A stretch of DNA of 64,000 bases from JAJFFW01 sp965263375 (lineage in GTDB: Bacteria > Pseudomonadota > Alphaproteobacteria > Caulobacterales > Parvularculaceae), in assembly GCA_965263375.1 (NCBI GenBank), contig OZ253669.1, forward strand, positions 1,922,001 to 1,986,000, given 5' to 3'. Made by a program: the position numbers and the translations under genes. The notes below the pieces were generated by a model. That model was given only the letters and a program-made list of their open reading frames with translations, was not told where the DNA came from and did not search any database. Shown piece after piece: positions 27,102 to 35,563 of this stretch (within the stretch, counting starts at the first letter, position 1; every line of letters starts with the position of its first letter).

Positions 27102-29279
27102 TTAGGGCGTAACCACGTTGAATTGTGGGTTAAATTGTGTGTGAAGGGAGAGATATTCTAGAAACTTCTCCGTGCCTCCCTCCACCTGGATTGCACCATT
27201 GGCCAGTTTGCTCTGGAAGGTTGATGTACCCAGAGTAATTTCGTCCAAATCAACTCGGCTCAGCTGCACATGAAGATCGCCTTCGACAGGCTGAGCTGCC
27301 TCAAGATGGGTAGCTGTGCCGTTCTTGACAGACACGCGAAGTTGTTCGCCAGTATCAGAGAAGTTAAAATGAATCGAATGGCTGCCTTGAGCAAGTTCAG
27401 GGTTCACACGCACCGCTAAAGCATCAAAGTATTGATGCGTTGGCACCGCACTAATAAAGTCTTCTGTCACTGTACGGACTGAAGCTTCCGCGGGCCCACC
27501 TTCTCGCACCTCAACAGCCGCGGCCAGGTAGTAGTTTCGGAAAATCGCGCTCTCATTCTGGTATCCAAGCTGCTCGTAACATGAGGAAAGATACTTCCTC
27601 GCTATTTCATTAGACGGGTCCGCAAACACCAGGCTATTGAGCAATTTAGAAGCCCACCGGTAGTCACCACGATTATAGTATTCGACCGCATGAAGGAGCA
27701 TCTTTTCCGCACCGCCGGCAAGGTTCACCAGTCGCCGCGCTTCCTCTTCAGGTGGAAGGGGATCAAGGTTAGCTGGGTTACCATCCCACCACCCAAAGTA
27801 CTTTTGGTAGGTTGCCCGAACATTGTGGCTGACGCTTCCGTAGTACCCTCTGGTTGAGAACTCTTGGCGCATGAATTCGGGTTCCCCCAAAAGGGGCGGA
27901 ATTTCATGCATCGTATACCCCATATTCGCCAAACGCAATGTTTGGTCGTGGATATAACGGTAAAGATCACGCTGGTTCCCTAAGTACTCTTTCAGCTCCG
28001 CATTCCCCCATGTGGGCCAATTGTGTGAAGCGAGCACAACCTCTGCTTTGTCACCGAACTGTACTAGCAAGGCATCTATTGCTTCCGACCAAGCCAAAGC
28101 ATCGCGAACTTCTGCACCGCGGGGGGTCAGCAAATTATGCAAAGTCCCTGTTGCAATCTCAGCAGAATGGATCGCCTTGAACCGGGGCAGGTAAAAAACG
28201 AACTCCGCGGGCGCCTCAGTGCCCTGCGCCATCACGAAGGCGAATTCGACCCCATCGATCATTACGCGCTCGCCAGAAGTCGCAATTTCCTTGGTCACCT
28301 CCATAAATCCGATGGTACCGGCGGAGAGGCCCTTACCAATGCCAGCGTCGACCCTCCCGGTCGCACTGATATCTAAATTCGCACCAAACTGAAATTGGGC
28401 CCGCCGTGACATAGCGTTACCGGCAATGATGTTCTCCGAAATCGCATGATGGTCAACGCCCTCTGGACCAATAATCTGCACACGTCCTTTCTCGATTTCC
28501 TCGTCGGAAACAATGCCGCGAACACCACCAAAGTGATCTGCATGACTATGTGTATAGATGATTGTTGAAACCGGGCGCTGTCCTAAATGCTTATTGACCA
28601 AAGCGAGCGATGCCCGGGCGGTCTCCTTGGTCAATAGGGGGTCGATAATAATCCACCCCTTTTTTCCTTCAATAATTGTCATCACCGCAAGATCATACCC
28701 GCGTATCTGATAAAGACCGGGTACGACCTCAAAGAGCCCATGCTCCATATTCAAAACGGACTGACGCCATAGCGACGGATTGACCGTCGCAGGCGCTTCA
28801 CCCTCAAGAAACGCGAAGCGCGACAAATCCCAAACGACACGCCCGTCATCCGCTGTAATTCGTCCGCCGGGGATCTGACCGATTAAACCGCGACTTGCAT
28901 CCTCAAAGTCGCTCCGATTATCGAATGGTAGGACTTCTAAAAGGGCATTGTTTGCCTCACGGGTAAACGACGTTGCCTCTCCAAAGACCGGTTCCGATAT
29001 TTTCGGTTCGCTCCGCGCAGTGGCTTGAGCGATCGCAAGGTTTCGTAATTCCGTGCTCATATTGTCCAGTTGAACGGCAATATTCGTCAATGCATCGAGT
29101 TGAGCCTGCTGCAACTGATGTTCGGCAGCCTGCTCGATCGCGGCTTCTTCTGCCGCGCGATGCGCCGCGTCACTATCTGCAGAGTTGTTTTCGCGTTCCC
29201 CACATGCAAACAAAAAGGACAATAAAATGGGTACAATAGTCTTTGTTTTATTCAAAGAAATCATCAGGAAATCACTCAT
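27102..29279 (-). CDS. Alkyl sulfatase (SdsA1-like, metallo-beta-lactamase fold), predicted lipoprotein
   Basis: Zn-dependent enzyme predicted to hydrolyse primary alkyl sulfates such as dodecyl sulfate to the alcohol and sulfate. N-terminal signal with lipobox LSFLFAC (Cys26) suggests lipid anchoring. An Ala/Glu/Gln-rich coiled coil follows (about residues 38-88). Next is the MBL domain with metal ligands in THSHADH (residues 243-249) and SAEIATGTLHNL. The alkyl-sulfatase dimerisation domain (about 530-610) and an SCP2-like C-terminal domain (about 615-725) for hydrophobic substrate complete the family architecture. The start overlaps the aldehyde dehydrogenase stop (ATGA). Alcohol and aldehyde dehydrogenase genes in the same operon support the substrate class. 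Secondary alkyl sulfates are an alternative. Confidence 0.88.
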   Translation of the reverse strand: MSDFLMISLNKTKTIVPILLSFLFACGERENNSADSDAAHRAAEEAAIEQAAEHQLQQAQLDALTNIAVQLDNMSTELRNLAIAQATARSEPKISEPVFGEATSFTREANNALLEVLPFDNRSDFEDASRGLIGQIPGGRITADDGRVVWDLSRFAFLEGEAPATVNPSLWRQSVLNMEHGLFEVVPGLYQIRGYDLAVMTIIEGKKGWIIIDPLLTKETARASLALVNKHLGQRPVSTIIYTHSHADHFGGVRGIVSDEEIEKGRVQIIGPEGVDHHAISENIIAGNAMSRRAQFQFGANLDISATGRVDAGIGKGLSAGTIGFMEVTKEIATSGERVMIDGVEFAFVMAQGTEAPAEFVFYLPRFKAIHSAEIATGTLHNLLTPRGAEVRDALAWSEAIDALLVQFGDKAEVVLASHNWPTWGNAELKEYLGNQRDLYRYIHDQTLRLANMGYTMHEIPPLLGEPEFMRQEFSTRGYYGSVSHNVRATYQKYFGWWDGNPANLDPLPPEEEARRLVNLAGGAEKMLLHAVEYYNRGDYRWASKLLNSLVFADPSNEIARKYLSSCYEQLGYQNESAIFRNYYLAAAVEVREGGPAEASVRTVTEDFISAVPTHQYFDALAVRVNPELAQGSHSIHFNFSDTGEQLRVSVKNGTATHLEAAQPVEGDLHVQLSRVDLDEITLGTSTFQSKLANGAIQVEGGTEKFLEYLSLHTQFNPQFNVVTP

Positions 29280-31012
29280 CCACGAAGTGCATAAAAGAAA
29301 ATTTTTGGTAACTTATCCCAACTCGGTCGGTATTGGAACTCAGTCAGAAATTTTCCAATATGGTCTTGTTGCGTATTGCTCACGAACCACGGCGGTTTGG
29401 GCAATAAGCTCATTTCACCGTTGAGAACGCTACGGGGAAATGGTCGGAAAGGCGCTTCTATTACGGATCGCTCAACGCACTCGAACATGAATGAGTTATG
29501 AACCGTCCCTATTCCACTCTCAACACTTGCCAAACTATGGCCAGGAAAGGCGCCCCAAGCAATTTGAGGCATCAAAAAGCCGAGGCCAGTCCACGCATTG
29601 ATCCCAATTGTCCCGTAACGGAGTTTACCGATAATTTCTTCAAACCGTCTACGACCAATTTTCCGCTTTGTTTGCGGGTGAATAATGATATTGGCCCCTA
29701 ACGTGCCGCGCAGATTCTCGTTCGCATATTCAATCGCCGACTCAAGATAGGCTTCTGCTCCGGCTTCGCACGATTTATTCATAACAGTAAGCGCCGGGCA
29801 AAACGATTCTGTTTTTCGAAACCACTCAGGCGGATTGACGGAAAACTCAGCTAAAACGATCGCCTCCCCGTCAGAACGCGGGATTAAGTGGCGCGTCTCG
29901 GCATTTTCTTTGAACCTGCGCAAGCGCTCTTCAGCCCCTGGATAGTACATGCCCCGCTGAGGCGCATCGCGCATCGCATCAACTGTAGCGCTCAAAAGAC
30001 GATCCCGTAACGTCCATTCGCTCGGGAGAATAAGCATTTGGCATGCAATACAGTTAAAACCTGAGTTATGTAGCTTTTGCGTTGCGATATGCTGCGCCTG
30101 GAATTTAATGTCCCCATCACTCCATGGCCCAGGCACGACAATGGTGGGTGATACGCCTCCGAGTTCTGACGTAATGGGGCGATGATTTTCAGGCGTCCCC
30201 GCAGCCTTGTTTCTTTGCCCCACCTCACCAACACCCCAGACGATGGCGTCATGGGTTTGCTCCGCCCCAGTGATATGAATTTCATCAACGAATGGGGCAT
30301 TACACAGTGCTTTTCCGACTGAACCGTCGCCGCACACGATACGTAAGGCGTTTCGTTTTATAAGCGGCTCCAGAATGTCTGAAAAAATGTCGAACAAATA
30401 GTCATTAACAGGATTAAGTTTCAAGATAACCACTTGATTCTCAGAAAACAATTTCTGGAAACAATCAAGCGGCGCAATCGAGGAAATATTACCAGCCCCA
30501 AGAACAAGCGCTACTTTTCCGGCACGGTCCTTTTCCGGAATGTCATAGACGGTTGCAACTTGAGACTTAAAATTAGACTGGGTTACCCCGGGTTTTAACC
30601 AAAGGTTTGCCTTCACCCCAGACAACAAAAGGCGTTCCCAAATCGAATGTGGCGCAACTTGAACTTCAAGTTGATCGCACGCATTCATGCGCATAGGAAG
30701 TTTTTCAAGAAACGTTTTTCCACTCATCCCGCGAAGAGTTTCGATGTAAAAGTTACACGCAGTCATCAACGCATACGGCCCAGAAATCCACTCTTCACCA
30801 ATAAGCGGAGATCCATCGGGGATTTGTTTTTTCTCAGCAGAAAGGACTGCCCACTTCTTTGCTACAACATGCAATCGATCCCTAACAGCCAAAAGCAATG
30901 ACACTCTTTCATCCGCCGAAACACGAGCCCAAGCCTCTTTCGCCGCTGACAAGTCATCCAACGTTATGTCGTATTCTGTTTTATCGTCTGTTAGTTGCAC
31001 ACTTTGAAGCAT
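29276..31012 (-). CDS. Aldehyde dehydrogenase family protein (predicted fatty aldehyde oxidation)
   Basis: NAD(P)-dependent aldehyde dehydrogenase of 578 residues, longer than the usual 480-500. The catalytic Cys is in NSGFNCIACQ (Cys321) and the general base in ITSELGGVSP (Glu283). The NAD site includes LVLGAGNISSIAPLD and HITGAEQTHDAIVWG. The N-terminus and the C-terminal 60 residues (PFRPFPRSVLNGEMSLLPKP) are extensions. Its place between the GMC alcohol dehydrogenase (9 bp upstream) and the alkyl sulfatase (4-base overlap) suggests oxidation of long-chain aldehydes to fatty acids. Fine specificity is inference. Confidence 0.84.
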   Translation of the reverse strand: MLQSVQLTDDKTEYDITLDDLSAAKEAWARVSADERVSLLLAVRDRLHVVAKKWAVLSAEKKQIPDGSPLIGEEWISGPYALMTACNFYIETLRGMSGKTFLEKLPMRMNACDQLEVQVAPHSIWERLLLSGVKANLWLKPGVTQSNFKSQVATVYDIPEKDRAGKVALVLGAGNISSIAPLDCFQKLFSENQVVILKLNPVNDYLFDIFSDILEPLIKRNALRIVCGDGSVGKALCNAPFVDEIHITGAEQTHDAIVWGVGEVGQRNKAAGTPENHRPITSELGGVSPTIVVPGPWSDGDIKFQAQHIATQKLHNSGFNCIACQMLILPSEWTLRDRLLSATVDAMRDAPQRGMYYPGAEERLRRFKENAETRHLIPRSDGEAIVLAEFSVNPPEWFRKTESFCPALTVMNKSCEAGAEAYLESAIEYANENLRGTLGANIIIHPQTKRKIGRRRFEEIIGKLRYGTIGINAWTGLGFLMPQIAWGAFPGHSLASVESGIGTVHNSFMFECVERSVIEAPFRPFPRSVLNGEMSLLPKPPWFVSNTQQDHIGKFLTEFQYRPSWDKLPKIFFYALRG

Positions 31013-31021
31013 AATCTTCTC

Positions 31022-32635
31022 TTAATGCACTCTGTTTGGTAAAATCATATCTGCTGCCTTTTCGGCGATCATTATCGTTGGCGCATTCGTATTTCCGCCA
31101 ATTAAGGTAGGCATGACCGATGCATCGATAACCCGCAATCCGTCCACGCCGCGAACTTTTAATTGCGGATCAACAACCGCCATATCATCTTTGCCCATTT
31201 TGCACGTACCAATCGGATGATAAATAGTATCCGCGCGGGAACGAATATGATCGATCCATTCAGCATCGCTCATATTATCACTTGTATATATTTCTTTAGC
31301 ACGATACGGCTTCATTGGTTCGGCCAACATCATCTCTCGCGTTAACTTCGCCCCAGCCAATAATTTCTGAACATCACTGTCGTCTGACAAAAATTTCGGA
31401 TCAATCATTGGCTGCTCCATCGGGTTGGTTGAGTTTAAAGCAACAACACCCCGAGATTTTGGCCTAAGCACACAAACATGGCATGAAAATCCGTACCCAT
31501 AGTGGAGCCTGCGGGCATGGTCATCGACAATAGCAATAACAAAATGCAGCTGCAGATCAGGGCAAGGCTCTGACGAGGTAGACTTTATAAACGCCCCCAC
31601 CTCGGCAAATGGGCTCGCGATCATCCCCGTGCCGTCTTTCGTCCATTGCGCAATGTTTTTGATGACTTGCAAACCGCCAACTGCACCAATTCCCAGCATG
31701 TTGCGATCTTTGGATTTAAAAGACAAAATAAAATCAAGATGATCTTGAAGGTTTTGCCCCACACCAGGCAGGTCTTTTACGACCGGGATATTATGTTCGC
31801 GCAAATGATCAGCCGCGCCGATACCTGACATCATCAGCAACTGGGGGGATCCAAAGGCTCCTGCCGCAAGCAACACTTCCTTGTTTACATCGATGCGTCG
31901 CCGTTCATTGTTAACAATGTATTCCACCCCAATTGCACGCTGATCTTCGATGAGAATTTTAGAGGTCGTCGCACCCGTTATCACCGTCAGATTTGGTCGT
32001 TCCATAACCGGATGCAAATAGCCAGCAGCAGCGGAACAGCGTTGCCCGTTTCTTTCTTGATCGTGAAATTGGGTAACATGGTAAAGTCCGACGCCTTCCT
32101 GATCGGCGCCATTGAAATCATCATTATAGGGAACCTGAAATTGCGTTACCGCGTCAATAAAAGCTTTTGATACGGGTCTCGGACTCCGCTGATCACCGAC
32201 ACTTAGCGGACCATCGGCGCCATGGTACGAATTTTCTCCGTGTTGAAAATTTTCCGCTCGCTTGAAATATGGTAATACGTCTTCATATGACCAGCCGTCC
32301 GCACCACTATCAGCCCAATGATCATAATCGGATGAATGTCCGCGAACATAAAGCATTGCGTTAATGGCGCTTGACCCACCTAAGCATTTCCCACGCGGCT
32401 GATATCCCCTCCGCCCGTTTAGACCAGGCTGCGGCGTTGTCTCAAACGCCCAATTATTAATTTTAGGGCGGCCAGGCATCATCATTACGGTGCCAGCGGG
32501 CGCTTTAACCAGCACGCTGCGCCCCTGACCACCTGCCTCGAGCAAGCAAACAGTGGTGTTGGCGTCTTCTGATAACCGAGACGCCAATACGCAGCCAGCC
32601 GACCCTCCCCCAATGACCACATAATCAAATTTCAT
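31022..32635 (-). CDS. GMC-family FAD alcohol dehydrogenase (choline dehydrogenase/AlkJ-like)
   Basis: Flavoprotein of 537 residues. The FAD motif DYVVIGGGSAGCVLASRLSED opens the protein. GMC signature 1 is in GKCLGGSSAINAMLYVRG, signature 2 in AAGAFGSPQLLMMSGIG. The C-terminal catalytic His and Asn lie in YHPIGTCKMG and IGGNTNAPTIMIAEKAAD. The overall pattern fits membrane-associated AlkJ-type alcohol dehydrogenases that oxidise medium- and long-chain alcohols and pass electrons to quinones. As the upstream gene of the operon with aldehyde dehydrogenase and alkyl sulfatase, its likely substrate is the alcohol released from alkyl sulfate. Choline dehydrogenase is the alternative, but no bet partner genes are present. 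Confidence 0.84.
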   Translation of the reverse strand: MKFDYVVIGGGSAGCVLASRLSEDANTTVCLLEAGGQGRSVLVKAPAGTVMMMPGRPKINNWAFETTPQPGLNGRRGYQPRGKCLGGSSAINAMLYVRGHSSDYDHWADSGADGWSYEDVLPYFKRAENFQHGENSYHGADGPLSVGDQRSPRPVSKAFIDAVTQFQVPYNDDFNGADQEGVGLYHVTQFHDQERNGQRCSAAAGYLHPVMERPNLTVITGATTSKILIEDQRAIGVEYIVNNERRRIDVNKEVLLAAGAFGSPQLLMMSGIGAADHLREHNIPVVKDLPGVGQNLQDHLDFILSFKSKDRNMLGIGAVGGLQVIKNIAQWTKDGTGMIASPFAEVGAFIKSTSSEPCPDLQLHFVIAIVDDHARRLHYGYGFSCHVCVLRPKSRGVVALNSTNPMEQPMIDPKFLSDDSDVQKLLAGAKLTREMMLAEPMKPYRAKEIYTSDNMSDAEWIDHIRSRADTIYHPIGTCKMGKDDMAVVDPQLKVRGVDGLRVIDASVMPTLIGGNTNAPTIMIAEKAADMILPNRVH

Positions 32636-32989
32636 GTTTTTTTATCTCAATTATTGTTGAAGGATATCTCGAAACTCAAACCACTTAGCGACTGCCGTTT
32701 CGGATTTATCGGGAAACACACACATGAAAAACGACAGAGGTATCTTGAAAACGAAAGAATAAACCCAACCATCTTGCCGTATCTGGGTGTACATCGCTTC
32801 AACTCAATATCGCGCCAGCTCCCCGCTTAATCTCTTGTCAATCTGTCTTTTACGCTCATCCCTTCATCCCTATTCGGATGATAGAGATGAGTTACAATAG
32901 TATCTATTCCGGATTCCATAGCAAATCCAACGAACCCGAATATAGTTCGTGTCCGCCCGCCATAATGCGCGGCGAGCGGACTTTTTTAA
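32636..32989. other. Intergenic region between TonB receptor and GMC dehydrogenase genes
   Basis: No supported coding frame in these 354 bases. The part next to the receptor contains a strong hairpin with a T run (listed separately). The remainder is AT-rich and probably holds the promoter of the alcohol dehydrogenase operon. Confidence 0.5.
32951..32987 (+). terminator. Hairpin plus T6, oriented as a plus-strand terminator
   Basis: Arms GTCCGCCCGCC (32951-32961) and GGCGAGCGGAC (32971-32981) pair over 11 positions, one of them G-U on the minus-strand RNA or A-C on the plus-strand RNA. The loop is nine bases and TTTTTT follows at 32982-32987. The T run belongs to the plus strand although both neighbours are on the minus strand. 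On the minus strand the hairpin follows the receptor stop by 8 bases, so it may still act as a 3' end or processing stem there. Confidence 0.5.
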
Positions 32990-35434
32990 TTAAAAGTTGA
33001 ATTGAGCTTGTAACCAGAGCTGACGGCCCTGATTGAAAAAGCCGTAATTACTCTGTGCACCAAACGAATTACCCGCGAGCGGTGTGTTTCCTGCAAATTG
33101 CAATGCTTTTTCATCCGTCAAATTTTTCCCAAGAAGGGCTAACTGCCACGTATCGTCGGCAGGGCCGAAGCTGACGCGCGAATTTAAATTGACATACCCC
33201 TCTTGCACAAGGTTCGGATCAAAAACATTTGATGCGTTGTATTCGGTTGTGAAAAAGACATCGGTTACATTTGAAATCTCATAATCCCCGAAGATTGGGA
33301 AATGCAGATCACTGGTAAAAATACCTTGGAAGTCTGAGACGAGCTGGTTGGTTTCACCGCTCGCATCGCAAAGCTCAGGAGTACCGTTACCGTCAAAATC
33401 AACATCAGGTGTCGCCCCAAAGAAACATTGAGCGTTTTGGAAATCAGTAAATTCAAAATCCGTATAGGACGCACTACCACTCAGGGTAAGGTATTCGGTT
33501 GGCGCCCAACGCCCATCAACTTCCAAACCAAACACCTCAGAAGATGCTGCATTACCAACGTTGAAGCCCAAAACACCGTCGAAAATCGAGATCTGCAAAT
33601 CATCAAATTTGGTATAGTAGGCCGCGAAATTCAGCTCAGCCGAACCGTCCAAGAATGTAAGCTTCCCGCCCAGTTCAATGTTCGTCGCTTGCTCATCTTC
33701 GAACGCAAACGAGTCCTGGAGGGTTGGTGAAACCGAACGATTATTTGCTCGGAAGTCAAAGCCACCGCTCTTAAATCCGCGCGCCCAGCTGGCATAAAGA
33801 AGCAGATCATCAGTTGCTTCCCAAACCAACTTCACATCAGGTGAAAAGCGAGTCTCTTTCAAATCATCGACGATAATGCCATCAGCCCCGAAACTACCAA
33901 GTGAACCTTGGAGGAATTGAGCGGTCGGATTCCCAGCTCCCGCAAACGCATCTAGATTGGTTGAGGCAATCCCAAAGCCGCCGGCGAAAACAATCGGCGA
34001 TGTAGCTTGAGCTGCCGAGAGAGGGCCTAAATCAGCCGCGTTAACGATCGACAGGGTACGTGAACCATCCTTAACTTCATGGCTTAATCGCCCACCCAGC
34101 TGCAACTCCCAACGATCAAACGGGCGGAAATTAACCTGAGCGAAGGCTGAATAGAAATCACTATTGGTCGTCGCAATCCGCGCCGCGGCTGCGCCTGCAA
34201 GCGATGGCTGCATCGTGGCTGCGATCAAGACAGAATTTCCAGGGACATTAATTTGATCCGAAAAGTCATGCTCTGAAGTTTGGAAGTAAACACCGGCGAT
34301 ATAGTCAAACCGTTCATAAAGCGGCGATACGACTCTAATTTCTTGGCTAAACTGTTGATATTGCTCTTGCAACGTAGCGTCGAAGACCACCGCCCCGGTG
34401 AAGTCGCAATCACACAGCTCGTCATATTCGAGGTTTTGGAAAGCTGTGGTTGAGCGGACTTCGAAATCGCCAAACGATCCAATGAGATCTAATTGATACA
34501 ATTGCTGTTCATTGTTGCTGAAATCGCCGTTCGAACTGCGTACGCCGTCTTGCACGTTATTCAAAGCAGACGCGTCTTGACCAAACACACCGGTCAAAAC
34601 CTGCGCATAGGTCAGCCCAGTAAATGGCCCAGCGGCAGCAGGGGCTTCTGAAAAGATTTCAATCGTACGGCCAACCGTGTCAAATTGTGAGGTTTCTATT
34701 TTCGCACGGGCTAAAAACGTATCGGTCACATCGAACTCACCCGTAGCACGGATCGTCCAGTCTTCACGCTGAGGTTCAGAGCGCCCCAAGGTAGGGTTTT
34801 CAAGAAATCCGTTAGCGTCTCGGGTACGCCCCGCAACGCGCAGTCTTGCGCGATCCGAAAGTGGAATGTTAACGGCCCCCTCAATGATATATTCTTCGTC
34901 GAGGAATTCATAAGAACCCAGAAGATAGCCTTCAAACTCATCTTTCGGGCGGGCCGTTGTGATATTTAGCGCCCCAGCGACCGCATTTTTCCCTAACAAA
35001 ATCGCCTGTGGCCCCCGCAAAACCTCAACACGCTCAAGGTCTAAAAACGGCGCGCGCGTTTGCTGCGCCCGTGGGAAACTCACATTATCAACAAATAAGC
35101 CGACTGACTGTTCAAATGCTTGGTTAATCCCTGAGCCAACACCGCGAATGAAAATGTTGGTTCCGATGCCTGTTTCAGTAAAGGTGAAATTCGGCACAAA
35201 GAACTGCAGATCTTGCGAATTTTGCAACGCCGTATCGGTCAGCTTTTCTGCCGGGACTGCCGATATGGAAATCGGCGTATCCTGCAATCCGCTCTCACGC
35301 CCTTGCGCCGTAACCGTGATGACATCAAGTCCGGCATTGTCGTTTTGCGCAAAAGCAGCGGTTGATACGACTTGAGCAATGGCGGTTGCCGCCAGAAGCA
35401 TGCCCTTCCGGGCATTCCATTGTATTTTATGCAT
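32990..35434 (-). CDS. TonB-dependent outer-membrane receptor
   Basis: Ligand-gated outer-membrane transporter of 814 residues. A signal peptide ends near TAAFAQ (residue 29). The plug domain begins ITVTAQGRESGLQDTPISISAV and contains the FIRGVGSG and VEVLRGPQAILLGKNAVAGALNI blocks. A beta barrel follows, ending GRQLWLQAQFNF with terminal Phe. No STN regulatory extension is present. A loop near residues 676-690 has a DxDxDG pattern like calcium-binding EF-hand loops. A strong GGGAGGG lies before the ATG. Divergent from the LysR gene and upstream of the alkyl-sulfate genes, it probably imports an organosulfate or its alcohol; that substrate is inference. The family match resembles iron/complex-substrate receptors of sphingomonads and related alphas. 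Confidence 0.87.
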   Translation of the reverse strand: MHKIQWNARKGMLLAATAIAQVVSTAAFAQNDNAGLDVITVTAQGRESGLQDTPISISAVPAEKLTDTALQNSQDLQFFVPNFTFTETGIGTNIFIRGVGSGINQAFEQSVGLFVDNVSFPRAQQTRAPFLDLERVEVLRGPQAILLGKNAVAGALNITTARPKDEFEGYLLGSYEFLDEEYIIEGAVNIPLSDRARLRVAGRTRDANGFLENPTLGRSEPQREDWTIRATGEFDVTDTFLARAKIETSQFDTVGRTIEIFSEAPAAAGPFTGLTYAQVLTGVFGQDASALNNVQDGVRSSNGDFSNNEQQLYQLDLIGSFGDFEVRSTTAFQNLEYDELCDCDFTGAVVFDATLQEQYQQFSQEIRVVSPLYERFDYIAGVYFQTSEHDFSDQINVPGNSVLIAATMQPSLAGAAAARIATTNSDFYSAFAQVNFRPFDRWELQLGGRLSHEVKDGSRTLSIVNAADLGPLSAAQATSPIVFAGGFGIASTNLDAFAGAGNPTAQFLQGSLGSFGADGIIVDDLKETRFSPDVKLVWEATDDLLLYASWARGFKSGGFDFRANNRSVSPTLQDSFAFEDEQATNIELGGKLTFLDGSAELNFAAYYTKFDDLQISIFDGVLGFNVGNAASSEVFGLEVDGRWAPTEYLTLSGSASYTDFEFTDFQNAQCFFGATPDVDFDGNGTPELCDASGETNQLVSDFQGIFTSDLHFPIFGDYEISNVTDVFFTTEYNASNVFDPNLVQEGYVNLNSRVSFGPADDTWQLALLGKNLTDEKALQFAGNTPLAGNSFGAQSNYGFFNQGRQLWLQAQFNF

Positions 35435-35512
35435 TGTTCCCTCCCGAGGTTATTGTATGCACAAGCGAATTTGATATTTTTAAATATTTTCACCTTTTAT
35501 CGCCGAATATAG

Positions 35513-35544
35513 TGATAATGTAAAATCGTTACATCTGATAATGT
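35513..35544. promoter_or_regulatory. Putative LysR-type operator between receptor and lysR genes
   Basis: ATGTAAAATCGTTACAT at 35518-35534 is a perfect 6-bp inverted repeat around five bases and fits the T-N11-A consensus of LysR regulators. The nine-base word TGATAATGT occurs at 35513-35521 and again at 35536-35544, overlapping and following the palindrome. It lies 30 bases upstream of the lysR start and about 85 upstream of the receptor start. Confidence 0.65.
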
Positions 35545-35563
35545 TATAGCTATAGGGAATATC

